NCBI RefSeq assembly: GCF_900115295.1
Contig: NZ_FOVZ01000003.1
Coordinates: 248,001 to 312,000, forward strand
Origin: Sphingomonas sp. OK281
GTDB taxonomy: Bacteria > Pseudomonadota > Alphaproteobacteria > Sphingomonadales > Sphingomonadaceae
DNA: 64,000 nucleotides
Direction: 5' to 3'
Shown here: positions 42,478-51,120 of the stretch, in pieces
Numbering within the stretch: the stretch's first letter is position 1
How the letters are laid out: each line of letters opens with the position of its first letter
Translations under genes and position numbers: made by a program
Notes under the pieces: generated by a model
The model's input: only the letters and a program-made list of their open reading frames with translations
Told to the model about the DNA's origin: nothing
Database searches by the model: none

Positions 42478-42843
42478 ATGAACAAGGACGAATTTCAGGG
42501 CGGCGCGCGCTATATCGGTGGCAAGGTCGAGAAGGCCGTGGGCGATACCGTGAACAGCCGCGACTGGCAGGTCGACGGCGTGGTCGACCAGGTCGCCGGT
42601 GGTGCGCAGAACCTGTACGGCCGTGCGAAGTCGGCGATCGACGATGCCATCGACGGCGCACCGGAACTCGCCGACAAGCTCGGCAGCGAAGCACGCGAGG
42701 CCACCGATCGTGAAGCCGCGGCCGCACGCCGCGGTGCCGCATCGGCGCAGACCTCCGCGCAGGACGCTCCGATGCTCTGGGCGCTCGGCGCAGCGGCGAT
42801 CGGCTACGGCATAGCCTGGTTCGTTCACGGTCGGCGCGACTGA
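42478..42843 (+). CDS. CsbD-family stress protein with C-terminal membrane anchor
   Basis: 121 residues, with AAGGA nine bases before ATG 42478. 'MNKDEFQGGARYIGGKVEKA' followed by 'VDQVAGGAQNLYGRAKSAI' is the CsbD-like repeat. An Ala/Arg-rich linker leads to one C-terminal membrane segment ('MLWALGAAAIGYGIAWFVHG'). CsbD proteins are general-stress products in Bacillus and many Proteobacteria; their mechanism is unknown. First gene of a four-gene operon ending at the terminator at 45636; the next start is 5 bases away. Confidence 0.87.
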   Translation: MNKDEFQGGARYIGGKVEKAVGDTVNSRDWQVDGVVDQVAGGAQNLYGRAKSAIDDAIDGAPELADKLGSEAREATDREAAAARRGAASAQTSAQDAPMLWALGAAAIGYGIAWFVHGRRD

Positions 42844-42847
42844 TCCG

Positions 42848-44392
42848 ATGACCGTCGAGTCCGCCGCCCCTGCCCTCAAGTCGCTTCGCGACTCCGCTGA
42901 TCTGCGCCATTTGCGCCAGATCATCGCGGGGCTGAACGAGGGGGTGATCCTCGTCGATCCGGATCAGGCTATCCTGTGGGCCAATCACGCGGCCCTCGGG
43001 ATGCACGGTGTCGAATCGGTCGAGGATCTGGGCGTCACGGTCGACGACTATCGGCAGCGGTTCCAGCTGCGGTATCGGAACAACCACAAGCTGAACCACG
43101 CGGACTATCCGATCGAGCGGGTCGTATCGGGCGAGGCGTTTTCGCAGGTCGTCGTGGAAGTAGCGGTGGCCGGCGAAGCCGAACCTCGCTGGGTCCACCA
43201 GGTCCGCAGCCTGGTGCTGACCAACGAGGCGGACGAGCCCGAGTGCCTCGTGCTGATCATCCAGGACGTATCCGCCCGGTTCGAGGCGGAGGACCGCTTC
43301 GAACAGTCGTTCAACGCCAATCCGGCGCCGGCGGTGATCTGCCGGCTGTGCGACCTCCGGTTCGTGAAGGTCAACCAGGGCTTCATCGACATGACCGGGC
43401 ATGACCGGGATGCGGTGCTGTCGCGCACGGTCTACGACATCGACGTGCTCGCGCGCGCCGACAAGCGGGACTTGGCGAAGGAACGCCTGTGCGAAGGCCG
43501 CACGATTCCGCAGATGGAGGCCGAGCTCGATCTGCCCGGCGGCGTGACCAAGCTGGTCATCGTCGCAGGGCAGCCGATCGACATGAGCGGCCAACCCTGC
43601 ATGTTGTTCACCTTCGCCGATCTCGAACCCCGCCGTAAGGCCGAGGCGTCGTTGCGCCAGAGCGAGGAACGCTTCACGCGCACCTTCTCGCTGGCACCGG
43701 TGGCGCTCGCCATCGGTACGCTCGACGGCCACCGGCTGTGCGACGTGAACGAGGCGTTCCTGGAGCTGACCGGATATGCGGCGACCGAGATCGTCGGCCG
43801 CCCGCTGGAGGATATCGGTCTGTGGGAGACGCCGGCGCTTGGCGCTGCGCTGGAGGCCGAACTCGAGGCCGGTGTCGCGATCCGCGACCGCGAGGTCCGC
43901 ATCCGCCTGAATACCGACGAGATCCTCGACTGCATCGTGTCGACCGAACCGATCACGCTCGGCGACGAAACCTGCGTGCTGTGGGCGATGCGCGACATCA
44001 GCACGCGCAAGGCGTCCGAGCGCGAACTGGTCAGCGCGATCGAGGCGGTCATGAAAGATACCAGCTGGCTCAGCCGCTCGATCATGGAAAAGCTCGCACG
44101 GATCAGGACGCCGCAGGCCACCCCGCAGGGTGTCGGCCTCGACGAACTGACGCAGCGCGAGCGCGAGGTGCTGGCGCTGATCTGTCGCGGCCTCGACGAC
44201 AAGTCGATCGCGCGATCGCTGAACGTGTCGGGCAACACCGTGCGCAACCACGTCGCACGCATCTATTCGAAGATCGGCGTGAACCGTCGCAACGCCGCCG
44301 CCGCCTGGGCGCGCGCGCGGGGTTTCGATGGCGATTCCATGCCGGTCCTGCCGCCCCGCAGCGGGGCGCAATCCCTGGAGACGACGGCATGA
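42848..44392 (+). CDS. Multi-PAS transcriptional regulator with LuxR HTH
   Basis: 514 residues. Three PAS domains in a row: about 20–130 ('LNEGVILVDPDQAILWANHA'), 145–260 ('FNANPAPAVICRLCDLRFVK') and 280–395 ('FSLAPVALAIGTLDGHRLCD'). The C-terminal LuxR-type HTH runs about 435–495 ('LTQREREVLALICRGLDDKS' and 'SGNTVRNHVARIYSKIGVN'). No kinase domain is present, so the PAS domains probably sense a ligand or redox state and act directly on DNA binding. The stop overlaps the ATG of the next gene. Confidence 0.9.
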   Translation: MTVESAAPALKSLRDSADLRHLRQIIAGLNEGVILVDPDQAILWANHAALGMHGVESVEDLGVTVDDYRQRFQLRYRNNHKLNHADYPIERVVSGEAFSQVVVEVAVAGEAEPRWVHQVRSLVLTNEADEPECLVLIIQDVSARFEAEDRFEQSFNANPAPAVICRLCDLRFVKVNQGFIDMTGHDRDAVLSRTVYDIDVLARADKRDLAKERLCEGRTIPQMEAELDLPGGVTKLVIVAGQPIDMSGQPCMLFTFADLEPRRKAEASLRQSEERFTRTFSLAPVALAIGTLDGHRLCDVNEAFLELTGYAATEIVGRPLEDIGLWETPALGAALEAELEAGVAIRDREVRIRLNTDEILDCIVSTEPITLGDETCVLWAMRDISTRKASERELVSAIEAVMKDTSWLSRSIMEKLARIRTPQATPQGVGLDELTQREREVLALICRGLDDKSIARSLNVSGNTVRNHVARIYSKIGVNRRNAAAAWARARGFDGDSMPVLPPRSGAQSLETTA

Positions 44393-44640
44393 TCCGCAAA
44401 ACCGATACCGATCACGACCGAGACGCCGGGAACGACGAGAATCTGTCGCCCGAGCAGGAAAAGGTCCGCGTTCGCCAGACCAAGGAGTCGGTCCAGGACG
44501 CGATCGCCAAGCTGACGGGCGAGCCGGTCGCCGCGCCGCCGACGGAGGCTGACGGCTCGGGCGATCCCGGTTCCGGCGACCACGATCGAGGCACGCGCGA
44601 CGTGAAGCATTCCCCCATTCCCGAGACCGGCAAACACTGA
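44389..44640 (+). CDS. Small hydrophilic protein, unknown (83 aa)
   Basis: 83 residues, very charged ('RKTDTDHDRDAGNDENLSPE') with one helix ('EKVRVRQTKESVQDAIAKLT') and a disordered acidic/His tail. Its ATG lies in the stop of the PAS–LuxR gene (ATGA), which supports that it is real. Intrinsically disordered and unrecognised. It may be a stress-associated small protein like its neighbours. Confidence 0.65.
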   Translation: MIRKTDTDHDRDAGNDENLSPEQEKVRVRQTKESVQDAIAKLTGEPVAAPPTEADGSGDPGSGDHDRGTRDVKHSPIPETGKH

Positions 44641-44677
44641 CGCCGTCGCTCGCGAGTATGACCCAACAGGAGTTACC

Positions 44678-45559
44678 ATGGCCATTCATCCTACCACCGG
44701 CACCGTGCCGGCTGACGACTATCGCTACGCGAAGGCCCCGACGCGCATTTCATGGGGCGCTATCTTCGCTGGCGTCGTCATCGCGATCGCCGTCCAGCTC
44801 GTGCTCGGCATCCTCGGCACCGGCATCGGCCTGAGCCTCGTCGATCCGGTCGAGGGCACGACGCCCGGTGCTGCCGGGTTCGGCATCGGTGCGGGCATCT
44901 ACTGGGTGATCACGACGATCATCGCGCTTGGCGCAGGTGGCTATGCCGCCGCCCGCGTCGCGGGTGTGCAGGATCGTTTCGACGGTCTCGTCCACGGCCT
45001 GGTCGTGTGGGGCGTCACGCTGATCCTGACGCTGTACCTTCTGACCTCGGCTGTCGGCGGCATCATCGGCGGCGCATTCCGGACCGTCGGGTCGGTCGCC
45101 TCGGCTGCCGGTACGGGGATCGGCGCCGCTGCGCCCAAGGTCGCGGACGTTGCCAATGTCGACGTGACCGATGTTCGCCAGGAAGCTGCCGAGTATCTGT
45201 CGGACGCGCCGTCGGATCCCGCGCAGATGACGCCTGAGCAGGCACAGAAGGAAATCGCCAAGCAGTTGCCGGCGCTCGCCCGCGGTGGCCAGGACGGTGC
45301 GCAGGCCGAGAGCCGGATCGTCGACATCGTCGCCGCCCAGCGCAAGATCAGCCGCCCCGAGGCTCAAGCGCAGGTGACGCGTGCCAAGGCGCAGTTCGTC
45401 CAGACCAAGAACAAGACCGTCGAGACCGCGAAGTCGACCGCCGATGCCGCCGCCGGCGCCGCCGCCGGCACGTCGTTCATGGTCGTCATCGCACTGCTGA
45501 TCGGTGCCGCAGCGGCAGCCTTCGGTGCGACCACCGCGGCACGTCGTCGCCTGAACTGA
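44678..45559 (+). CDS. Membrane protein of the stress operon, unknown
   Basis: 293 residues; AGGAG seven bases before the ATG. Three N-terminal membrane segments ('WGAIFAGVVIAIAVQLVLGI', 'GIYWVITTIIALGAGGYAAA', 'LVVWGVTLILTLYLLTSAVG'), a soluble helical region ('DVTDVRQEAAEYLSDAP', 'AQAESRIVDIVAAQRKI') and a C-terminal segment ('FMVVIALLIGAAAAAFGATT'). This layout is common in sphingomonad membrane proteins of unknown role, and often linked to CsbD genes. Last gene before a strong terminator. Confidence 0.8.
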   Translation: MAIHPTTGTVPADDYRYAKAPTRISWGAIFAGVVIAIAVQLVLGILGTGIGLSLVDPVEGTTPGAAGFGIGAGIYWVITTIIALGAGGYAAARVAGVQDRFDGLVHGLVVWGVTLILTLYLLTSAVGGIIGGAFRTVGSVASAAGTGIGAAAPKVADVANVDVTDVRQEAAEYLSDAPSDPAQMTPEQAQKEIAKQLPALARGGQDGAQAESRIVDIVAAQRKISRPEAQAQVTRAKAQFVQTKNKTVETAKSTADAAAGAAAGTSFMVVIALLIGAAAAAFGATTAARRRLN

Positions 45560-45635
45560 GCTGAGTTGAACTGAGCCGGGCGCGTAACCGGGTGGGTCAT
45601 GATGGCTCGCCCGGCCATCGCGGACCACGTAGAGG

Positions 45636-45665
45636 GGGCTATCGGTTCGATAGCCCCCTTTTTCT
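45636..45665 (+). terminator. Rho-independent terminator of the CsbD operon
   Basis: Perfect 10-bp stem GGGGGCTATC / GATAGCCCCC with a GGTTC loop and five T. The clearest terminator in the window. Confidence 0.93.
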
Positions 45666-46114
45666 TGTGCGGGCCGCGCGTCCATGCGCGCCGCGACGAG
45701 ACGGTGGGTACGGGCATCGCCCTGCCGTTCAGCGACCGCGGTGCCGTTCGGCCGCCGCGGTGATCGAAGCCAAGGTACTGAAACACAAGTGGTTTGATCA
45801 CGACGCTGGCTATGCCGAGGCCGGAAACGGCTCGCTCGTGAAAAGGGAATAACGCGTGCGAGCCGCAGTCCAGACGACTGGATACGGTCTTGGGGACGTA
45901 CACCAGTTCGGTTTCAATGCGCCTGCGCATGAGCAGGATCAAGTAAAATTTGAACACGAAGTATGCCGACCTGCCTTGGTGACGAGCCAAAGGTTGATTG
46001 GCGGGCCGGCATACCGCCTGACCAACCAACGACATCTCCGATCGGACGCAAGTCGACGAACATTCCGCAACCGATACAACACGTTCATCGACGGTGCGCG
46101 GGTTCGTCCGAAGA
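45666..46114. other. Gene-free stretch between the CsbD operon and mutT
   Basis: About 450 bases without a supportable gene on either strand; the AT content is slightly higher than in neighbours. No repeat or tRNA seen. Confidence 0.55.
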
Positions 46115-46543
46115 TCAGATCAGGACATCGAGCAAGCCGATCAGCGGCTTGTCGGCTGGCGGCATCGGCAATGCGTGCATGTCGGCCGGCCGGACCCAGC
46201 GCAGTTCGGCCGCCTCGAGCGCGCGCGGCACGCCGCTCCACTTGCGCGTGATATACAGCAGCAGCATCAGGTGCCGGTCGCCCAGCGGCGCGCTGGCGAA
46301 CGCGGCGGGTGCTAGACACGCATGCGGCACCGCGATCGCCAGTTCCTCCTCGAGTTCGCGGATCAAGGCCGCCTCCGGCGTCTCGCCCGGCTCGACCTTG
46401 CCGCCGGGGAATTCCCACAGGCCAGCAAGCGATTTCCCCTCGGGACGCCGCTGCAACAGGACCCGGCCTTCGAGATCGACCAGCGCCGCGGCGACCACGG
46501 GCAACAGGAACGGCGTGGCCGATTCGGATCGATCGTTGGTCAT
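46115..46543 (-). CDS. mutT: Nudix hydrolase, MutT type
   Basis: 142 residues. Nudix box 'GGKVEPGETPEAALIRELEE' followed by EL, matching GX5EX7REUXEEXGU, with 'VLLQRRPEGKSLAGLWEFPG' before it as in MutT. It hydrolyses 8-oxo-dGTP and other damaged nucleoside triphosphates. It is divergent from the first Flp pilin gene with about 30 bases between starts, an unusually tight spacing for two promoters. Confidence 0.9.
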   Translation of the reverse strand: MTNDRSESATPFLLPVVAAALVDLEGRVLLQRRPEGKSLAGLWEFPGGKVEPGETPEAALIRELEEELAIAVPHACLAPAAFASAPLGDRHLMLLLYITRKWSGVPRALEAAELRWVRPADMHALPMPPADKPLIGLLDVLI

Positions 46544-46575
46544 TCGTTAAGCCCCCTGCGAATAGGTATGCCCTT

Positions 46576-46779
46576 ATGAGGCCTCAAGATTCCGCGACGA
46601 CCCTGGTCATCCGAACGATCGCTCGTGCCATGCGGGACAAGCGCGGGGCAACCGTGATCGAATATGGGCTGATCCTCGCCTTCGTGTTCATCGCGATGAT
46701 CATCGGCCTCACCGCGCTCGCCAATACGACGACCGACATGTGGGGCAACGTCAGCACGAAAGTCGCAACGGCCCGCTGA
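46576..46779 (+). CDS. Flp-type IVb pilin, copy 1
   Basis: 67 residues. Prepilin site 'KRGATVIEYGLILAFVF': cleavage after G, with Glu at +5 and Tyr at +6 as in Flp pilins. Leader about 22 residues. One membrane segment forms the pilus core. No tad/cpa assembly genes are in the window, so the export machinery is elsewhere. Possible start also at an internal ATG (46630), which would shorten the leader to 4 residues. Confidence 0.87.
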   Translation: MRPQDSATTLVIRTIARAMRDKRGATVIEYGLILAFVFIAMIIGLTALANTTTDMWGNVSTKVATAR

Positions 46780-46903
46780 CCGTCGGAATATTTTACAGGC
46801 GCCTTAAACCTTTCTCAACTCACCGCCTGTATCTCTTCAATCGCTGACCCGGCCCGCCCGGTCCAGCCGGGTGACACTGACGCAATCAACGATGGAGACC
46901 GGA

Positions 46904-47077
46904 ATGAAGACGATCCGCCAGTTTTTCAAGAATTCCAAGGGTGCAACGGCAATCGAGTACGGCCTGATCGCCGCGCTGATCGCAGTTGCCGCAATCGCCG
47001 CAATGGGCAGCTTGGGCACCAGCCTGAACAAGACGTTCAACAACGTCTCGACCAAGCTTGGTTCGGCAGCAACCTGA
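46904..47077 (+). CDS. Flp-type IVb pilin, copy 2
   Basis: 57 residues from ATG 46904; GGAG at 46894 favours it over ATG 46892 and a GTG at 46871. 'NSKGATAIEYGLIAALIAV' is the typical Flp processing site and core. It differs from copy 1 in the leader and tail ('SLNKTFNNVSTKLGSAAT'). It is followed by a strong hairpin. Usually the highly expressed pilin in such loci. Confidence 0.92.
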   Translation: MKTIRQFFKNSKGATAIEYGLIAALIAVAAIAAMGSLGTSLNKTFNNVSTKLGSAAT

Positions 47078-47084
47078 GGTTGAA

Positions 47085-47121
47085 GCCGGGACACGTCGGA
47101 AACGACGTATCCCGGCTCACT
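47085..47121 (+). terminator. Terminator hairpin after the second pilin
   Basis: 13-bp stem GCCGGGACACGTC / GACGTATCCCGGC (one G·T pair), loop GGAAAC, then TCACTTTT. The T-run is short, so the strength is uncertain. Confidence 0.7.
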
Positions 47122-47132
47122 TTTCGGTTACG

Positions 47133-47166
47133 CAAGGGCGGCGGAACTTCGGTTCCGCCGCCCTTG
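47133..47166. terminator. 15-bp hairpin with TTCG tetraloop
   Basis: CAAGGGCGGCGGAAC and GTTCCGCCGCCCTTG pair perfectly around TTCG. Followed by GTCGTTTC on the plus strand, a weak T-run. Between convergent flp and accA genes, so it may stop transcription from both sides. Confidence 0.6.
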
Positions 47167-47188
47167 TCGTTTCGCCGTACAGGAGCGC

Positions 47189-48136
47189 TTAAAGCCGACC
47201 CATTTTCAGGAACTTGGCTTGTCGATCCTTGCGCAGGTCGGCAGGAGCAAGCGACGCGAGATCCGCCAACGCGGACGCCAGCGCGTCGCCGAGCGACTCG
47301 ATCGCGGTCGCACGGTCGCGGTGCGCGCCGCCGAGCGGTTCGGTGACGATGTCGTCGATCACGCCAAACGATTTCAGGTCCTGCGCGGTGATGCGCATGG
47401 CTTCGGCGGCCTCGGGGGCCTTGTCGGCAGTGCGCCACAGGATCGATGCGCAGCCTTCCGGGCTGATCACCGAATAGATTGCGTGTTCGAACATCAGCAC
47501 GCGGTTGCCCGCAGCCAGCGCGACCGCGCCACCCGAGCCGCCTTCGCCGACGATCGCCGCAACGATCGGCACGCCGGCGTTGAGACAGGCTTCGGTCGAG
47601 CGGGCGATCGCCTCGGCCTGGCCGCGCTCCTCGGCCTGGATGCCGGGGAACGCGCCGGAGGTATCGACCAACGTGACGATCGGCAGGCCGAATCGGTTGG
47701 CGAGTTCGATCAGGCGGATCGCCTTGCGATACCCCTCGGGCTTGCCCATGCCGAAATTGTGCCGGAGGCGGCTCGCGGTGTCGTCGCCCTTCTCGTGGCC
47801 GAGCACCATGATCTTACGCCCGCGGAACGTCGCGAAGCCGCCGATGATCGCCTGGTCATCGCCGAATGCACGATCGCCGGCGAGCGGCACGAATTCGTCG
47901 AACAGTGCGGCGACGTAATCCTTGAAGTGCGGACGCTCGGGATGACGGGCGACTTGCGTCTTCTGCCACGGGGTCAGGCGCGCGAACGTGTCCTTCAACA
48001 GCTTGTCGGACTTCGCCTGCAAGCGGGCAATGTCGGCGGCGAGGTCGACGCTGCCTTCGGCGGCGGTGTCGCGGAGTTCGTCGATCCGGCCCTGGAGTTC
48101 GGCGATCGGTTTCTCGAAGTCGAGGAAGCTTGGCAT
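47189..48136 (-). CDS. accA: Acetyl-CoA carboxylase carboxyltransferase subunit alpha
   Basis: 315 residues. Transfers CO2 from carboxybiotin to acetyl-CoA with AccD in fatty-acid synthesis. Signatures include '[20 protein letters not shown]', '[20 protein letters not shown]', '[20 protein letters not shown]' and '[20 protein letters not shown]', and '[14 protein letters not shown]'. Normal length. It is downstream of xerD on the same strand with a 31-base gap. Confidence 0.96.
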   Translation of the reverse strand: MPSFLDFEKPIAELQGRIDELRDTAAEGSVDLAADIARLQAKSDKLLKDTFARLTPWQKTQVARHPERPHFKDYVAALFDEFVPLAGDRAFGDDQAIIGGFATFRGRKIMVLGHEKGDDTASRLRHNFGMGKPEGYRKAIRLIELANRFGLPIVTLVDTSGAFPGIQAEERGQAEAIARSTEACLNAGVPIVAAIVGEGGSGGAVALAAGNRVLMFEHAIYSVISPEGCASILWRTADKAPEAAEAMRITAQDLKSFGVIDDIVTEPLGGAHRDRATAIESLGDALASALADLASLAPADLRKDRQAKFLKMGRL

Positions 48137-48167
48137 CAGCGGCGGTTACGGCGCGCCGCCGCCCGCG

Positions 48168-49067
48168 TCAACGCGGCGGCAAGTCTGCCAAAGGGTGACG
48201 GGTGTTGACGAGCTCGACGAGGCGGCTCGAATCGACGTGCGTATAGATTTCGGTGGTGGCGATATCGGCGTGGCCGAGCATCGATTGCAGCGCGCGCAGA
48301 TCCGCACCGCCGGCGAGCAGATGCGTGGCGAAGGCGTGGCGAAGGACGTGCGGGCTGACGCGGTCGGGGGGGATGCCTGCCTCGGCGGCTATCGCCTTCA
48401 CCAGTTGATACAGGCGGATGCGCGAGAGATGGCCCTTGCCCGAGGGGAACAGCCAGAGCCGGTCGGTCGCGACGTGGGTGCGCCAGACGGCGACAGCGGC
48501 GCGCGCCCGATCGGAGATGGGGACGAGCCGCTCGCGTCCGCCCTTGCCGCGCAGGATCAGGAACGGGCGGTCGGGGTGGACCGCGTTGCGCGGCAGGCTG
48601 ACGAGTTCGGTCGCGCGCAGGCCGGAGCCGTACAGAAGCTCGAACAGTGCGGAAAGTCGCAGGTCGTTGGGGTCGAGCGGATCGCGGGCCGCGCGTTCGG
48701 CGATCGCGGCGAAGAGCCGGTCGACATCGGCGTGGCTGAGGATCTTCGGCAAGGTGCGTGCTGTGCCGGGTCGGGGCAGCGCTTTGCCGGGATCGTCGGC
48801 GCGGTGGCCTTCATCGGCGAGGAACGAGAAGAAGCGGCGGAGCGAGGCGGACTTTCGGCGCACGGTCGAGCGGGACAAGGCCGACCACCCGCTCGCCAGC
48901 TTGGCTAGCGCGTCGGCATCCGCGTCGGCCAATCCGCCTTCCAGCGCCTGCGAAGCAAGCGTCAGGTCGCTGCGATACGCCGCCACCGTGTTGGCCGCGG
49001 CACCAACCTCCGCAGTCATCATTTCCAGGAACCGATCGATCAACGCGCGATCGCTACCGTGGCTCAC
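48168..49067 (-). CDS. xerD: Site-specific tyrosine recombinase XerD
   Basis: 299 residues. With XerC it resolves chromosome dimers at dif. Catalytic residues in order: Arg in 'YGSGLRATELVSL', Lys in 'LRGKGGRERLVPIS', His-x-x-Arg in 'SPHVLRHAFATHLLAGG', His in 'LGHADIATTEIYTHV' and Tyr in that same segment. The GTG start at 49067 overlaps the stop of the upstream gene (GTGA), and this fixes it; the frame runs open far upstream antisense-free through the next gene, but there it is a shadow. Confidence 0.92.
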   Translation of the reverse strand: MSHGSDRALIDRFLEMMTAEVGAAANTVAAYRSDLTLASQALEGGLADADADALAKLASGWSALSRSTVRRKSASLRRFFSFLADEGHRADDPGKALPRPGTARTLPKILSHADVDRLFAAIAERAARDPLDPNDLRLSALFELLYGSGLRATELVSLPRNAVHPDRPFLILRGKGGRERLVPISDRARAAVAVWRTHVATDRLWLFPSGKGHLSRIRLYQLVKAIAAEAGIPPDRVSPHVLRHAFATHLLAGGADLRALQSMLGHADIATTEIYTHVDSSRLVELVNTRHPLADLPPR

Positions 49068-50899
49068 GCGCGCGCGATCGCCTCGGCCGCGATCATCCGC
49101 GCCTCGCCGTCGAGACCGACGCCGCGCAGCGCGCCGACGATGCGGTACAGCGCTTCCGGGGGGATATCCTTCCAGCTCCCCGCCTGCATGCCGACCGCTG
49201 CGAGCAGGACGACCGTCCCGGCCTGGCCGTCGCGGGCAGCGCGATCGAGCGCACGGGTCCAGGCATTGTCCGCGCCGATCCGGACGCCGAGCGACTGCGC
49301 CGCGCGCTCGATATCGCCCTGGTTGAGGCGGCCGAGGCCTGCCAACCCTGCGAACAGCATCCGCTGCTTCAACGCCGAATCGCCTTCGCCGCCAGTATAG
49401 GACGCAAGGTCGGAATAGCTGAGACGGCGATACGCGTCTGGATCGCTGAGCACGATCATCGCCCAGGCGTCGCTGCCGGCGGGTACCGAGCCCAGCCAGC
49501 GCGCTGCCGTGCGATCGAGCCCCGCGGACAGCATCGATGCGACCAGATGATCGGCGTCGGCCTTTGCGAGATTGGGGTTCAGCCGGGCGGCCGCGCGCGC
49601 CGTCAGCACGAGCCGCGCATAACTCGGACGCACGTTCGCACCGCCCCACAACTGACGGAGCGCGGTGAGCCGCGAATCCGGGTTGCGATCGGCATAGGCG
49701 GTCTGGAGATCGTTGGCGGTCGCGGTCGCGCCACTCTGCGTATCGTCGTCGGTCGCAGCCGCAGCGTAGAGGTCGACGAGCGCCGCGCTGGAGAGCACCC
49801 CCTGCCCCGCCGCAGCCTCGGCCGGGGCCAGCCGATCGCCGAGCGCGACCGAAGGCGACAAGGCCTGCCAGTATTTCACCTGCGGACCCGCGGTACCGTA
49901 CAGTTCGTCGGGCACGGTGACGCCGGTCGCCATGGCGAGCCCGAACCGCCACGCGGTCAGCCGGTCGACGCCGTCCCACTCGATCGTCACGGCCTGACGC
50001 CCTTGCGCCCCGGCGCCGACGACTTTCTGTGCGAGCAGCAGGTCGACGCCGCTGGCGACGTTGCGACGCTTGGCGGTCGCGATCAGCGGGCTCGCCTGCG
50101 CGGGATTGCCGGAAAGCCCCGCGCACATCGCCTGCGCCATCGTCCAGCCGCGCGCCGGAGCGTAGCGCATCGCACCCGTCACCAGCGGGCACAATCCGGC
50201 CGGATCGCCGGTCGCCAGCGCGGTGTTCATCGCCACCTGATAGAGTTTCGGCGTGTAATTATCGGTGTCGACGGTCTGCGCGACCGCACGCGCGGCAACC
50301 GATTCGCCCATCCGCAGCAGCAGCCACGCGCGCTCGGCGGCGAAATCGGCGCCGTTCGTGCGGCTGGGCGTATCGACATGCGACACCAGCGCGCGGCGCA
50401 ACAGGATCGACATCCAGCGCGACGGCAGCGGCGCACTGAGGCGGCGCATCAGCGTCTCGACGTATTGGCCGTCCGCTTCACCGAACGCATCGGTATCGAG
50501 ACCGCCTTCGCTAGCCGTAACCGGACCGACCGTCGCGAGCGAGCGTCGCGCGGATGCCGGCATCTCGTACTGCGCAAGCACGGCCGGATCGACCGGTGCC
50601 GGCGTCGCGACAGGGGGCACCAGCGGCGCATCGCCCGGCGTCGTCGGCGGCAGCGGTTGGATCATCGCACCCGGTTGCGCGGGTGCGCCTGCCGGAGCGG
50701 TCGGTTGCGTGGGATCGGTCGGACGGGTCGGCTGCGTACCGGCGGGCGGCGTCGGTCGTGGTGCGGACGCGGGGGTCGGCTCGCCGAACCCCGGCGGCAG
50801 GATCGATTCGGGACGATCCTGCCCGATCGCCGGTGCCAGCGCGACCAAGGCCCCGACGGCGACCGCCGCCGCGAGGGATGCCTTAAGAGAGGTTCGCAA
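49064..50899 (-). CDS. Exported protein with Pro-rich linker, unknown
   Basis: 611 residues, TTG start at 50899 with AAAAGG upstream. Signal peptide 'LKASLAAAVAVGALVALAPAIG', then a Pro/Thr-rich linker (about 28–100), then an all-helical region with many short repeats of Ala-rich helices ('AERAWLLLRMGESVAARAVA', 'ARGWTMAQAMCAGLSGNPAQ'), reminiscent of TPR/SLR solenoids. No catalytic motif is seen. Sits between xerD and a 44-residue membrane peptide, overlapping both, in the order seen near aroK-aroB in sphingomonads. Role unknown. Confidence 0.75.
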   Translation of the reverse strand: MRTSLKASLAAAVAVGALVALAPAIGQDRPESILPPGFGEPTPASAPRPTPPAGTQPTRPTDPTQPTAPAGAPAQPGAMIQPLPPTTPGDAPLVPPVATPAPVDPAVLAQYEMPASARRSLATVGPVTASEGGLDTDAFGEADGQYVETLMRRLSAPLPSRWMSILLRRALVSHVDTPSRTNGADFAAERAWLLLRMGESVAARAVAQTVDTDNYTPKLYQVAMNTALATGDPAGLCPLVTGAMRYAPARGWTMAQAMCAGLSGNPAQASPLIATAKRRNVASGVDLLLAQKVVGAGAQGRQAVTIEWDGVDRLTAWRFGLAMATGVTVPDELYGTAGPQVKYWQALSPSVALGDRLAPAEAAAGQGVLSSAALVDLYAAAATDDDTQSGATATANDLQTAYADRNPDSRLTALRQLWGGANVRPSYARLVLTARAAARLNPNLAKADADHLVASMLSAGLDRTAARWLGSVPAGSDAWAMIVLSDPDAYRRLSYSDLASYTGGEGDSALKQRMLFAGLAGLGRLNQGDIERAAQSLGVRIGADNAWTRALDRAARDGQAGTVVLLAAVGMQAGSWKDIPPEALYRIVGALRGVGLDGEARMIAAEAIARA

Positions 50900-51017
50900 G
50901 CGTCACGGCCTTTTCGACGTGGCTCTGCGGACGCTCGGTCGCGCGGCCTGCCAACAGGAACAGGCCGCCGACCACGACCACAAGAACGACGACGACCGAG
51001 ACGATGAAACGGGACAT
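50883..51017 (-). CDS. Small single-pass membrane protein (44 aa)
   Basis: 44 residues: 'MSRFIVSVVVVLVVVVGGLF' forms one membrane segment, followed by a short charged tail ('GRATERPQSHVEKAV'). Its last 17 bases overlap the TTG start of the 611-residue gene, which supports translational coupling. Its start lies about 100 bases from the divergent aroK start. Too short for a domain call. Confidence 0.65.
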   Translation of the reverse strand: MSRFIVSVVVVLVVVVGGLFLLAGRATERPQSHVEKAVTLANLS

Positions 51018-51120
51018 GCGACGTAACCTTGTAGTGGACGGGTGTAGTGGACGATCGGCGAAATATCGCGCGCCAAGAGCTTTTGCCCTCGCGCGGAGCC
51101 GCTGTATAGCGCGGGCTACG

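Noticed and set aside
49068..50192. Upstream extension of the xerD frame
   Set aside because: It reads in another frame through the 611-aa gene. The GTGA overlap at 49064–49067 gives a normal XerD length.
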